From Bacteroidota bacterium (GTDB lineage: Bacteria > Bacteroidota > Bacteroidia > Bacteroidales > WCHB1-69), in NCBI GenBank assembly GCA_023392945.1, contig JAEWNB010000136.1:1-64000 (forward strand): a stretch of DNA of 64,000 bases, read 5' to 3'. Below the pieces are notes generated by a model. It searched no databases, was not told where the DNA came from, and saw only the letters and a program-made list of their open reading frames with translations. Position 1 is the stretch's first letter. Every line of letters starts with the position of its first letter. Below, one piece after another: positions 56,884-64,000 of the stretch. The translations under genes were made by a program, and so were the position numbers.

Positions 56884-59800
56884 TTACAAAATCTCTTCAG
56901 GGAATTCTTCTCTCGTTTCAATTTCATTTTGATGATGGGACACTTTTCTTTTGTCCAATCTTTCAAAAGATAGCCAATAGGAAACAGGAAGAACGGTAAC
57001 CACAAAGAGCATGGAGAACCAGGTTCCGAAGCAAATTACGGTTCCCATGGGAGCCCACAGAGCACTATTGCTCAAAATCATCGGAATAACCCCCATGGAA
57101 GCAGCGGCTGAAGTTAAGAAGATGGGGCGCATACGACGTTTCCCCGCTTCAAGAGCTGCATCATGCGCCGATTTTCCGAAATTGATGCGCTGATCTTCGG
57201 CATAATCGTACATAATAATGCCATTCCGGACAATAATGCCCATCAAAGCTACAAGACCCAAAACTGAGGTGAGACTGTATTCCATTTGCATCACCGATAA
57301 CCCAATGACCGCCCCGAAAATGGAGAGACAGGAGATTCCGAGAATAAGGAGGGCCAAGGAGACCTTTTTAAAATGAAAGACCAGAATCATAAAGATTATC
57401 AATACTGCTATTACAATACCCTTGAGAAGCATGGGCCATATTACACCATCCTGCTCTTTTGTACCACCCCACGTTAGCTCCACATCGTCAGGAATCGGCA
57501 CCTTATCCCGAATCATTTTTTGGACATCCTTGAACACATTAACCACATTCTCACCTCTTTTTACATCTGACAAAATACTGATGCAATAGACTCCGTTTCT
57601 TCTGACTATCTGACCTGTGGACCAGTCGGGTGTGATATCGGCAATTTGCCCGAGTGGAACAGCTACGCCGGTAATGGAAGAGATGTATTCACCGCGTAAT
57701 TTATCAAATCCAATGGGCTTCTCCTGTTCGGCTTTCAAGACCACCTGAACGGGATAGTCTCCTTCCCAAACGGTTGTGACGGGAATACCCTCACTGTATT
57801 TCAAGGCAAGATTGGTAGCAACAGTGGGCTTGGAAATGCCCAAACGATTGGCCTCTTCATTATTGATTTCAACTGCCACGCCCGGCAACTCTCCCTGAAA
57901 ATTGTTTCTCACCAACTGCAACTTACCCATCCTGCGCATTTCATCCATCACTCGTGCGGCAATTTGTTTAAGTTTTTCGGGATTATTGCCGCTTAAGCGT
58001 ATTTCAATCGGAGAGGAAGCAAAGACATAATCAAGCTGCTTAAACCTGACTCCGGCATTGGGAAAATAATTGGCATATTTGTCGGCATAATCATCCAGCA
58101 CCTTTTCTGTATTCTTAATGGTATTGGTACTGACTATAAACTGAGCATAACTCGGAGAGGGAAAGTTGGGTGCATAACAGGTATGAAACCTCGGCGAAGT
58201 AGTCCCTACAAACTTGGTGATGGAGGTAATCCTTTTGTCCTTCATCAACATTTTCTCGAGAGAATCGGCAACAGCAGCGGTTGCACTAAGGGGAGAGCCC
58301 TGAGGAAGATAGATCTCAACGGCAAACTGATTTCTCTCGGTGATGGGCATCATCTTCTGTGGCAAGGTGAGAAATACCAATACGCCAACCAATACGGCTG
58401 CAATGGCAATGCCGATAGTGATTTTGGGGAAACGAAAGGCAAACTGAATCAAAATGTTGTATTTCTCCTGAATGAAAGTGGCTACCCGCTGTTTTTTAAC
58501 ATGATTTCCTGCAGAGTGAAGTCCTTTTTTAATGAGTTTATATTGGACAAAGGGAATGAAAAGTATGGCTACCAACAGAGAGACTCCCAGCGTAATAGTA
58601 ACCGTCCAGGGGAAGGCCAAAAGGAAATCGCGGAACATGCCGCTTGAAGTGAATAAGAAAGGATAAAAAGTGATACTGATGGCCAAGGTTGCCGAAAGAA
58701 TCGACTTGAAGAGCTCACGGGCACTATCAACAGAAGCATTCCAACGCGGAATACCGTGGTCTATTTTTTCAAGATAATTGTCAATGATGACGACGGAATC
58801 ATCCACAATAATCCCCAATACAGCAATGAGTCCGGCGAGAGTGACGGTATTGAGCTCCAGTCCGATGGCATAGAGAATTCCCACGGATATAAAGATGGTG
58901 ATGGGAATGGTCATGGCAGCTATGGAAGCTACTTTAATGGGCTGTAAGACCATCACTACGAGTAAAACGGTGGCAATGGCGATGAGCATCTCGCGAAGGA
59001 AAGTGTTGACGGAATGGTTAACCACCTGCGATTGGTCGGCAACACGGAAGAAGGTAACATCATCGGGCAACTCCTCTTCAAAGTCGTCCAGCACTTTCTT
59101 GATCTCTTTGCCGTATTGGACAATATTATTCCCTTCCAACATTTCGATGGAAAGCAGAATCGACTTACTGCCGTTGTTGGTAATATAACTGGTAGGTTTA
59201 GGATATTCCCTGACAATACGGGCAATATCCTTTAAGCGGATAAGAGCCCCCGTAGGGTCGGTATAGATGATTTGCTCCCCGACATCCTTCTCGTTGGCAA
59301 AAGTCTCCGAAACATGAATCGGGGACGAGAAATTGTCGTCTTCAACAGTGCCGCTGACAGTGGTAAACCCCTGACTGAAAAGAGTCGCCAGCAAGATGGA
59401 ACTGTTGAGATGATAAGCCGCCAGCTTATCCTTGTCAAGATATACCGAAATCTGTTCATTCTGAAGACCGTAATGACGCAAATTTGAAACAGATTCTATT
59501 TTTCGGAGACGGTTTTCAAGTTCCTTAAGATATCCTTCCAACTGACGGTAGGTCTTATCTTTGGATTCTATCGAAATGAGCAGGGCGGAGGTCTCTCCGA
59601 AATCGTTGCTTGCCATCAGTGCGGCAACTCCCGAGGGCAACGACTTTTTAAAATCTACCAGCCCATGCCTGAACTTCGACCAGAACTCATCGTCGTTTGT
59701 CACATTATCATTCAACACCACATAGACAATTACCATTCCGTCCTTTGAAACAGAATAGGTTCTTACCTTATTAACCTCCTTATAGCTGAAGAGATAACTT

Positions 59801-60015
59801 TCCAGGGGCTGTGTCAACTGCTCTTCCACCTGCGACGAGTTTGCGCCCGGATAAACACCTACCACCAATCCCTCCCGAATGGTAAAGATCGGAAATTCCT
59901 GCTTAGGCATCACAAACAACCCATATATACCAAAAAGCACCAACAGCGCAACCAGGAGAATAATGACATTTTTATTCTTCATGGCAAATTCTATGGGTTT
60001 TGTAATTCGATTCAT
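56884..60015 (-). CDS. RND-family efflux permease
   Basis: Inner-membrane proton-driven pump of the AcrB/MexB type. About 12 transmembrane helices with the large periplasmic loops after TM1 and TM7. TM4 carries the acidic pair in AGLIAVLGIIVDDSVVIIDNYLEKI (VDDSVVIIDN), as needed for proton relay. GVYPGANSSQVEEQLTQPLE starts the porter domain, and TSAAASMGVIPMIL lies in TM11-12. 1043 aa is normal. The start overlaps the stop of the upstream adaptor gene (ATGA), so they form a coupled pair. Export of hydrophobic compounds is likely; substrate unknown. No TolC-like gene in the window. Confidence 0.92.
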   Translation of the reverse strand: MNRITKPIEFAMKNKNVIILLVALLVLFGIYGLFVMPKQEFPIFTIREGLVVGVYPGANSSQVEEQLTQPLESYLFSYKEVNKVRTYSVSKDGMVIVYVVLNDNVTNDDEFWSKFRHGLVDFKKSLPSGVAALMASNDFGETSALLISIESKDKTYRQLEGYLKELENRLRKIESVSNLRHYGLQNEQISVYLDKDKLAAYHLNSSILLATLFSQGFTTVSGTVEDDNFSSPIHVSETFANEKDVGEQIIYTDPTGALIRLKDIARIVREYPKPTSYITNNGSKSILLSIEMLEGNNIVQYGKEIKKVLDDFEEELPDDVTFFRVADQSQVVNHSVNTFLREMLIAIATVLLVVMVLQPIKVASIAAMTIPITIFISVGILYAIGLELNTVTLAGLIAVLGIIVDDSVVIIDNYLEKIDHGIPRWNASVDSARELFKSILSATLAISITFYPFLFTSSGMFRDFLLAFPWTVTITLGVSLLVAILFIPFVQYKLIKKGLHSAGNHVKKQRVATFIQEKYNILIQFAFRFPKITIGIAIAAVLVGVLVFLTLPQKMMPITERNQFAVEIYLPQGSPLSATAAVADSLEKMLMKDKRITSITKFVGTTSPRFHTCYAPNFPSPSYAQFIVSTNTIKNTEKVLDDYADKYANYFPNAGVRFKQLDYVFASSPIEIRLSGNNPEKLKQIAARVMDEMRRMGKLQLVRNNFQGELPGVAVEINNEEANRLGISKPTVATNLALKYSEGIPVTTVWEGDYPVQVVLKAEQEKPIGFDKLRGEYISSITGVAVPLGQIADITPDWSTGQIVRRNGVYCISILSDVKRGENVVNVFKDVQKMIRDKVPIPDDVELTWGGTKEQDGVIWPMLLKGIVIAVLIIFMILVFHFKKVSLALLILGISCLSIFGAVIGLSVMQMEYSLTSVLGLVALMGIIVRNGIIMYDYAEDQRINFGKSAHDAALEAGKRRMRPIFLTSAAASMGVIPMILSNSALWAPMGTVICFGTWFSMLFVVTVLPVSYWLSFERLDKRKVSHHQNEIETREEFPEEIL

Positions 60016-61031
60016 CGGATCGTTATTTTAGTCCCTTCACTTACTTTCTGATAACCCTCCACAATCACTTTATCGCCAAGGTCAATTCCCCCTGCAATCA
60101 CAATTCCCTCCTCCGACAATCCGTCGGTTTGTACGATCCGTTTGGATGCCTTCTCCCCTATGGCTACCCAAACATAATGTTCTCCCTCCGAAGAGAGCAT
60201 CACTGCCCTATTGGGAAGAATAATGCTCTTGCTTGTATCTCCCGACAAAAGAGCTACCTTGCACACCATCCCCGGAATGAGCTTTCTTTGGGGATTCATA
60301 ACGGGAATTTCAATATCGTATGAGTGGGAAATCGGATTGGCAACCACTCCTATTTTATCCACTTTTGCCTTAAAGGTGGCGTTGTTGAGAGCAGGAATTA
60401 CCATGTTGGCCGCCTGTCCCCGTTTAATCGAAGAAATGAGATTCTCGGGAATAGCCACCTTCACCTTAACCTTATCCATATTGAGCAGACTAAAAACCTG
60501 AACGCCCGGCAATACATTGACTCCGGGCTCCACAAAGCGCTTGCCGATGATACCGGAAAAAGGAGCGGTCAATTTTGCTGCCTCCAGATTCTTACGGGCT
60601 ATCTTTTCCGCCGACTGTGCCTTTTCCAAATTGGTTTGCATCTCAACCCACTGAATTTCAGGCAGACTTCCTTTTTCATAAAGCTGCTTCATTCTCCCGT
60701 AAGCATCCTCCGCCTGACGGAGCAAAGCCGCTGCAGCATCATGAGTACTCTCCAGATTGCTGCTGTTCACCTCAGCCAGCAACGCTCCCTTTTGGACAAA
60801 ATCACCCTCCCCGACATATATCCGCTCCACATTTCCCGGAACCGAAAAGCTCAGAGAAGAGGCATAATCCTCCTTCACCGTACCCACAAAATGTTGTGCT
60901 TCCACCTCCGAAGAAGCAGCCGCCACCAACACCTTAACAGGAATGGCCTCCGAGGCTCGCTCCCCTGAATGATGACCACACCCGCATAAGAGAAAAATAG
61001 GAATTATAATCCAATACCTTTTTTTTACCAT
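60012..61031 (-). CDS. RND periplasmic adaptor (membrane-fusion lipoprotein)
   Basis: Connects the permease to an outer-membrane channel. Lipobox with C18 (MVKKRYWIIIPIFLLCGCGHH), so it is anchored by lipid. Then barrel-sandwich (GNVERIYVGEGDFVQKGALLAEV), alpha-hairpin (AAALLRQAEDAYGRMKQLYEKGSLPEIQWVEMQ), second lipoyl half (LTAPFSGIIGKRFVEPGVNV) and beta-barrel (VKVKVAIPENLISSIKRGQ). 339 aa. It shares a 4-bp overlap with the permease. The promoter -7 box and an unusual repeat array lie upstream. Confidence 0.92.
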   Translation of the reverse strand: MVKKRYWIIIPIFLLCGCGHHSGERASEAIPVKVLVAAASSEVEAQHFVGTVKEDYASSLSFSVPGNVERIYVGEGDFVQKGALLAEVNSSNLESTHDAAAALLRQAEDAYGRMKQLYEKGSLPEIQWVEMQTNLEKAQSAEKIARKNLEAAKLTAPFSGIIGKRFVEPGVNVLPGVQVFSLLNMDKVKVKVAIPENLISSIKRGQAANMVIPALNNATFKAKVDKIGVVANPISHSYDIEIPVMNPQRKLIPGMVCKVALLSGDTSKSIILPNRAVMLSSEGEHYVWVAIGEKASKRIVQTDGLSEEGIVIAGGIDLGDKVIVEGYQKVSEGTKITIR

Positions 61032-61066
61032 AAATTTTATTCTTTATAAGCTGTTTTTAACTAACG

Positions 61067-61074
61067 CAAAAATA
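61067..61074 (-). promoter_or_regulatory. -7 box for the RND adaptor-permease operon
   Basis: Minus strand TATTTTTG followed by C, 35 bp upstream of the adaptor start. The phased array begins about 100 bp further upstream. Confidence 0.5.
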
Positions 61075-61172
61075 TTACAATTATTGAAATAAACATCTCT
61101 TAAAAAAACTCCGATATTATTTAATATTGGATTTCATTCCACCACTTTTTTTGCCCATTTTTTCACGATTTC

Positions 61173-61427
61173 AATTTCGTAGTTACGAAAAAAAATTTAG
61201 AAGCTTCGTTTTACAAATTTAGAAGCTTCGTTTTTAAATTTAGAAGCTTCGTTTTTAAATTTAGAAGCTTCGTTTTTAAATTTCATGAATACGTTGTTAA
61301 TTTCATGCTCATGAAAAAAAATTTCTTGCCCATGTTTTACAAATTTCATGCGCACAAAAAATAATTTCTTGCTCATGTTTTGTAAATTTCATGCGCACAA
61401 AAAATAATTTCATGCGCATGAAATTGT
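61173..61427. repeat. 12-unit phased tandem array with a dyad in each unit
   Basis: AATTT starts at 61173, 61194, 61216, 61237, 61258, 61279, 61299, 61320, 61342, 61363, 61385 and 61406: spacings 20-22 bp, mean 21.2. In each unit a possible dyad axis lies 9.5 bp from the AATTT start. Cores differ: TTTCGTA-GT-TACGAAA (unit 1), four units with AGAAGCTTCG, TTTCATG-CT-CATGAAA (61301-61316) and TTTCATGCGCATGAAA (61408-61423); the others are imperfect. Seven of the twelve are perfect or near-perfect dyads. It is not CRISPR: no spacers of separate sequence. It could be an operator array, an intrinsically curved region, or an element type of its own. Confidence 0.85.
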
Positions 61428-61530
61428 TCACCGGCAAATACCCATTCAAAACCCCTCTCTTTTAATCTTAAAAAGGATCAAATCGGAGTGCATTTTTTTA
61501 ACCGGCCACTTTTAGAAAATATAAGTACAT

Positions 61531-61605
61531 AAATATTTTTCATCGAAAAGAATAATTATTAATTTTGTGAGCTTTTAAAGCATTATATAAAAAAAAGTAA
61601 ATAAT
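61531..61605 (+). repeat. 75-bp direct repeat, copy 1
   Basis: About 88 percent identical to 63045-63119, including a shared 46-bp block that differs at one base (TAATTTTGTGAGCTTTTAAA then CATTATATAA...). The -7-like TAATTTTG is at 61560-61567, 187 bp before the SnoaL-like gene. The two copies bracket the SnoaL-like and YdeI-like genes. Confidence 0.85.
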
Positions 61606-61753
61606 GAACTATCCCCACTAATGTGGGATGGTAGTGCAATAAAAAGGGAAAAGGATTAGGGGGGAATAAGTAAGTTGAGAGTCATACACGATGCAATCTC
61701 ACAAAAGAGTTTCAGAATATAATAATAATCAATTTTATATAAGAGAAAATATT

Positions 61754-62146
61754 ATGGATAACCTTACTATTAAAGAAAAAATAATTGCTCTGGAGACAGC
61801 AGCTCTAGAAGCTTGGCACAATGGGAATCCTTCACCCTATCTGGAACTTTATTCGAAGGACTTTACCTATTTCGATCCTGTACATGAAAGGCGGCTTGAC
61901 GGTTGGGACAAGATAAAAGATTTGTATGAAAGCATGCGAGGAACGGTTAAAATGGATAAATTCGAAATGATAAATCCCGTTGTACAACAAACCAATACAA
62001 TGGCAGTCCTAGCCTACAATCTGCACTCATACTTAGGGGAAACGCTTTGGAAGGAAAATTGCACCGAAGTGTATAGGCTTGAAGAAAATAACGAATGGAA
62101 AATCATTCACAGCCATTGGTCATTGACTAACCCTTCAATTAATTAA
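61754..62146 (+). CDS. SnoaL/NTF2-like protein
   Basis: 130 aa, NTF2-like alpha+beta barrel of the DUF4440/SnoaL kind: LEAWHNGNPSPYLELYSKDFTYFDP, LDGWDKIKDLYESMRG and NEWKIIHSHWSLTNP. The members either act on small molecules or bind them without catalysis, and no substrate can be inferred. I use the ATG at 61754; an upstream in-frame ATG at 61691 would add 21 polar residues with no family match. Part of a small accessory module between two 75-bp repeats. Confidence 0.8.
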   Translation: MDNLTIKEKIIALETAALEAWHNGNPSPYLELYSKDFTYFDPVHERRLDGWDKIKDLYESMRGTVKMDKFEMINPVVQQTNTMAVLAYNLHSYLGETLWKENCTEVYRLEENNEWKIIHSHWSLTNPSIN

Positions 62147-62176
62147 TTACACTGTCACTTTTTTAAAAAAATACCT

Positions 62177-62737
62177 ATGGATAAGATATTAACATTCCCT
62201 GACAGACAAGCCTTTCGAGAATGGCTTGACAAGTATGGGGAAGAGAGCGATGGCATATGGTTACTCTTTGGAAAAAAAGAGAAAACTGTCACCCTATCTG
62301 CAGGCGAAGCATTGGAAGAAGCTCTTTGTCACGGATGGATAGACGGACAAATACAATCTCTTGATGATAATAGTTATAAAAAGTATTTTGCGCGACGCTT
62401 ACCTAAAAGCAAATGGTCTGTTAAAAATAAAGAGCTGGCACAAACACTTATGGAAAAGGGATTAATGACCCGACAGGGTATAGATGCAATAGAAAACGCT
62501 AGAAAAAAAGGTTTATGGGATAATGTTAAACCTATCCTTATTAAGGATGAACATATTCAGATGTTTAAGGAAATAATTCAGCCGTATGAGCCTGCTTATA
62601 CTAACTTGCTGGCCATGTCGCACTCGGTACAGCACACCTATACCGGTTTTTATCTTGATGCCAAATCTGACAAAACCCGTCAAACTCGGTTAGAAAAGAT
62701 TATAGACAGACTTAACAAGAATTTGAAACCAATGTGA
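62177..62737 (+). CDS. YdeI/OmpD-associated family protein
   Basis: 186 aa, characteristic block WLDKYGEESDGIWLLFGKKEK, then ALEEALCHGWIDGQIQSLDDNSYKKYFARRLPKSKWS (parts: CHGWIDGQIQSLD, YFARRLPKSKWS), and LMTRQGIDAIENARKKGLW. The family is widespread and its biochemical role is not established. It is 30 bp after the SnoaL-like gene, so the two are probably one transcript. Such genes are often found on mobile or cassette elements. Confidence 0.85.
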   Translation: MDKILTFPDRQAFREWLDKYGEESDGIWLLFGKKEKTVTLSAGEALEEALCHGWIDGQIQSLDDNSYKKYFARRLPKSKWSVKNKELAQTLMEKGLMTRQGIDAIENARKKGLWDNVKPILIKDEHIQMFKEIIQPYEPAYTNLLAMSHSVQHTYTGFYLDAKSDKTRQTRLEKIIDRLNKNLKPM

Positions 62738-63240
62738 TGTAAGTAAATTATATGACAATATTAAAAAGAAAAGAGTAATAAAATAAACGAACTCTCAACA
62801 TGCATTATATAAGCCATGGCGTGGTATTAAGCGTATTTAACATCTCGTCTCACAGCAATTTCGGCACGTGAAATACAGGCATCTGTAAAATCCGCCACTA
62901 CTCTTAGCAGCCGCCGTTACCTGAGATAGTCAATTAAACAAAAGTCTGACTCCAACTCTTTTCCATCAGCCTTTTAAATGCCCTTGCAAGGCGTTATCTT
63001 TGATTAAGGAGTTACTTTTGAAAATAAAGTACCAAAAAAGAAAAAAATATTTTTTATAGAAAAGAAAAAATCCTAATTTTGTGAGCTTTTAAAACATTAT
63101 ATAAAAAAAAGTAAATAATAACCTCATAGCCTTCAGAAGTGCATAGTAGTCATATACTAATATGGATTAAAATAGTTTTACTAGGAATAGGGTGAATATA
63201 TAAACGAGTTAGGTCCAATGCAAAAAAAACACCAACTACA
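62738..63240. other. Intergenic region with structured GC-richer island
   Basis: 503 bp, no gene. The part at 62811-62930 is richer in GC than the rest and can fold: ATTTC/GAAAT (62858-62862 / 62870-62874) and TACAG/CTGTA (62874-62878 / 62883-62887) hairpins, inside an outer TCTCA...TGAGA pairing. Then come ordinary AT-rich sequence, the second 75-bp repeat (63045-63119) and GTTAGGT at 63208-63214. Confidence 0.55.
63045..63119 (+). repeat. 75-bp direct repeat, copy 2
   Basis: Second copy, with TAATTTTG at 63074-63081. It lies 121 bp before the hypothetical gene at 63241, which it may help transcribe. Confidence 0.85.
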
Positions 63241-64000
63241 ATGAAAAATGAGCATAATGAAAATATAATTCGATTTCTAAAGGACAATATAGAACCATTG
63301 GATGATAGTATTTATGGATTAAGCTACAGAGCATCTGCATACTTGACTGATGGAGTCTATTTGCCTTGTGTGATTTTTAGAAATCCAAAGTCAACAGTTA
63401 ATCTTGCACTACGTAGATTCAAAGAAGAACAAAAAGGTAAAGGGATTTTTGGCAAGTCCGCTGCAAGTTACTTTAAGATTGTTGAGCATTTTGTGACAAA
63501 TGGCAATCGGATTAATGATTACGACATTGAAAAAGTTGAAAAGAGTAAATATGCCTTCCCGATTTCTACTTTAAAACAAATTCGCGGCGAGACAACTATG
63601 GGTTGGACTGGATTTACAGCAAAAATGAAAGATGGAAAATGTTTTGGATTTGGCACCCGCTTTCTAAATGAATTCTTCCAAATGCCAGATAACTATTCGA
63701 CTGATGATATAATTGAGATTGTAAATCATAGCTATGTTTCAAAAAACGGAGAAATACATTCACATAAAGTTCCCTTTTCAAATTGGTCAGATGATTATGA
63801 AAAGGATTTGATTTATAGAGAACGACCTTATTTTATTTGCTATATTGACAATTTATAATACAATGATAAAAATGCACAGGCCCTAACAAAATGTATACAT
63901 CATGCGGGTTTCAGAGCAATTTGCAAGTTCAGAGCTCGCTGGCAATGGCAGTAACGATGGATAGGAAAGTGACCACGAACTCCCGCACGCTGCATACACT
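63208..64000 (+). mobile_element. Integron-like gene cassette (putative, right end beyond window)
   Basis: GTTAGGT at 63208-63214 fits the cassette core GTTRRRY. It is followed 26 bp later by a single small gene, and 22 bp after its stop by CCCTAAC at 63881-63887, close to the complementary RYYYAAC box (6 of 7 matches to the complement of GTTAGGT). From there to the window end, TGTATACATCATGCGGG on the left and CCCGCACGCTGCATACA on the right form a long imperfect inverted repeat. Three of the four mismatches would be G-T pairs if the bottom strand folds. The closing core site would lie just past position 64000. No integrase or attI in view. Confidence 0.45.
63241..63858 (+). CDS. Hypothetical protein, probable cassette gene
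   Basis: 205 aa, no family recognised. Soluble, mixed alpha/beta, no signal peptide or membrane segment. Segments that could be traced in a search: LSYRASAYLTDGVYLPCVIFRNP, MGWTGFTAKMKDGKCFGFGTRFLNEFF and YSTDDIIEIVNHSYVSKNGE. It is a complete single gene with a start right after the cassette-type core and a stop shortly before the foldback end, which fits a captured gene. Function unknown. Confidence 0.75.
   Translation: MKNEHNENIIRFLKDNIEPLDDSIYGLSYRASAYLTDGVYLPCVIFRNPKSTVNLALRRFKEEQKGKGIFGKSAASYFKIVEHFVTNGNRINDYDIEKVEKSKYAFPISTLKQIRGETTMGWTGFTAKMKDGKCFGFGTRFLNEFFQMPDNYSTDDIIEIVNHSYVSKNGEIHSHKVPFSNWSDDYEKDLIYRERPYFICYIDNL

Larger units (their letters stand above)
61032..61753. other. Long intergenic region upstream of RND operon and SnoaL-like gene
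   Basis: 722 bp without a gene. It contains the RND -7 box (61067-61074), the 12-unit phased array (61173-61427), a stretch of ordinary AT-rich DNA, the first copy of a 75-bp direct repeat (61531-61605), and a small hairpin CCCAC/GTGGG near 61615-61627. Reading frames through the array (KFRSFVF repeats) are not kept and do not look coding. Confidence 0.6.

Noticed and set aside
61173..61430. CRISPR array or coding repeat
   Set aside because: Units are only about 21 bp with no separate spacers, and the frame (KFRSFVF repeats) is lost because some spacings are 20 or 22 bp and stop codons follow.
61606..61640. Terminator or riboswitch around CCCCACTAATGTGGG
   Set aside because: The hairpin is short, has no T-run, and matches no riboswitch pattern I know.

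Overview
The window is chromosomal DNA from a member of the Bacteroidota, probably Bacteroidales-like. It carries type IX secretion (T9SS) genes (porU, porV, porP/sprF, gldJ-like), three cargo-type proteins with T9SS C-terminal sorting domains, a topoisomerase I with 'GKYGPY' C-terminal repeats, DUF4271 and DUF3078 proteins, an RprXY-like two-component system, and promoters of the Bacteroidota type (-7 box TAnnTTTG, often written TATATTTGC or TATTTTTGC). The DNA is AT-rich with short AT-rich leaders and few classical Shine-Dalgarno sites. No rRNA, transposase, phage gene or CRISPR array was seen.

Layout. 1-4.7 kb (minus): anmK (cut by the window edge), murF, gldJ-like lipoprotein and porP/sprF. 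4.85-12.6 kb (plus): porU, porV, ispF and an M3 dipeptidyl carboxypeptidase, followed by convergent recQ with a shared terminator. 14.7-20.1 kb: a VOC-HdrC-like pair, tRNA-Arg and tRNA-Pro (minus), a LuxC-like acyl-CoA reductase, and an rprX/rprY-type two-component pair. 20.1-25 kb: YfhO-family membrane protein (minus), then glnS, a periplasmic thioredoxin and a small repeat protein. 25-38 kb (all minus): DUF3078, mscL, an arginase-fold protein, topA, a short RibF, pheT, yidD, rnpA, hemD, DUF4271, a small T9SS cargo protein, an RluA-type pseudouridine synthase and panB. 38-47.8 kb: ribosomal protein genes in two divergent blocks, rplC-rplD-rplW-rplB-rpsS to the left and rpmD-rplO-secY-map-infA-rpmJ-rpsM-rpsK-rpsD-rpoA-rplQ to the right. 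48-55 kb: two large T9SS cargo genes. 55.5-61 kb: an orphan HicB-like gene, a patatin-like lipase and an RND efflux pair. 61-64 kb: an accessory tail with an unusual phased repeat array, a 75-bp direct repeat, small-protein genes and what looks like an integron-type gene cassette.

How the genes work together. PorU and PorV belong to the outer-membrane attachment complex that removes the sorting domain and anchors cargo; GldJ and PorP are further T9SS/gliding components; the proteins at 36, 48 and 50-55 kb are likely substrates. MurF and AnmK handle peptidoglycan synthesis and recycling. The ribosomal cluster is the main housekeeping block, but its usual order is broken: 13 genes normally lying between rpsS and rpmD, and rpsJ, are absent, each half has its own -7 box, and a clear terminator closes the rpsS side.

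Most striking signals: (1) a 12-unit array at 61173-61427 with an AATTT tract every 20-22 bp and a dyad axis at a constant offset in each unit, although the core sequence changes; (2) the split S10/spc operon; (3) a cassette-like unit at 63208-64000 with a GTTAGGT start and an attC-like foldback end; (4) two cases in which a small accessory module is bracketed by direct repeats carrying a promoter -7 box.
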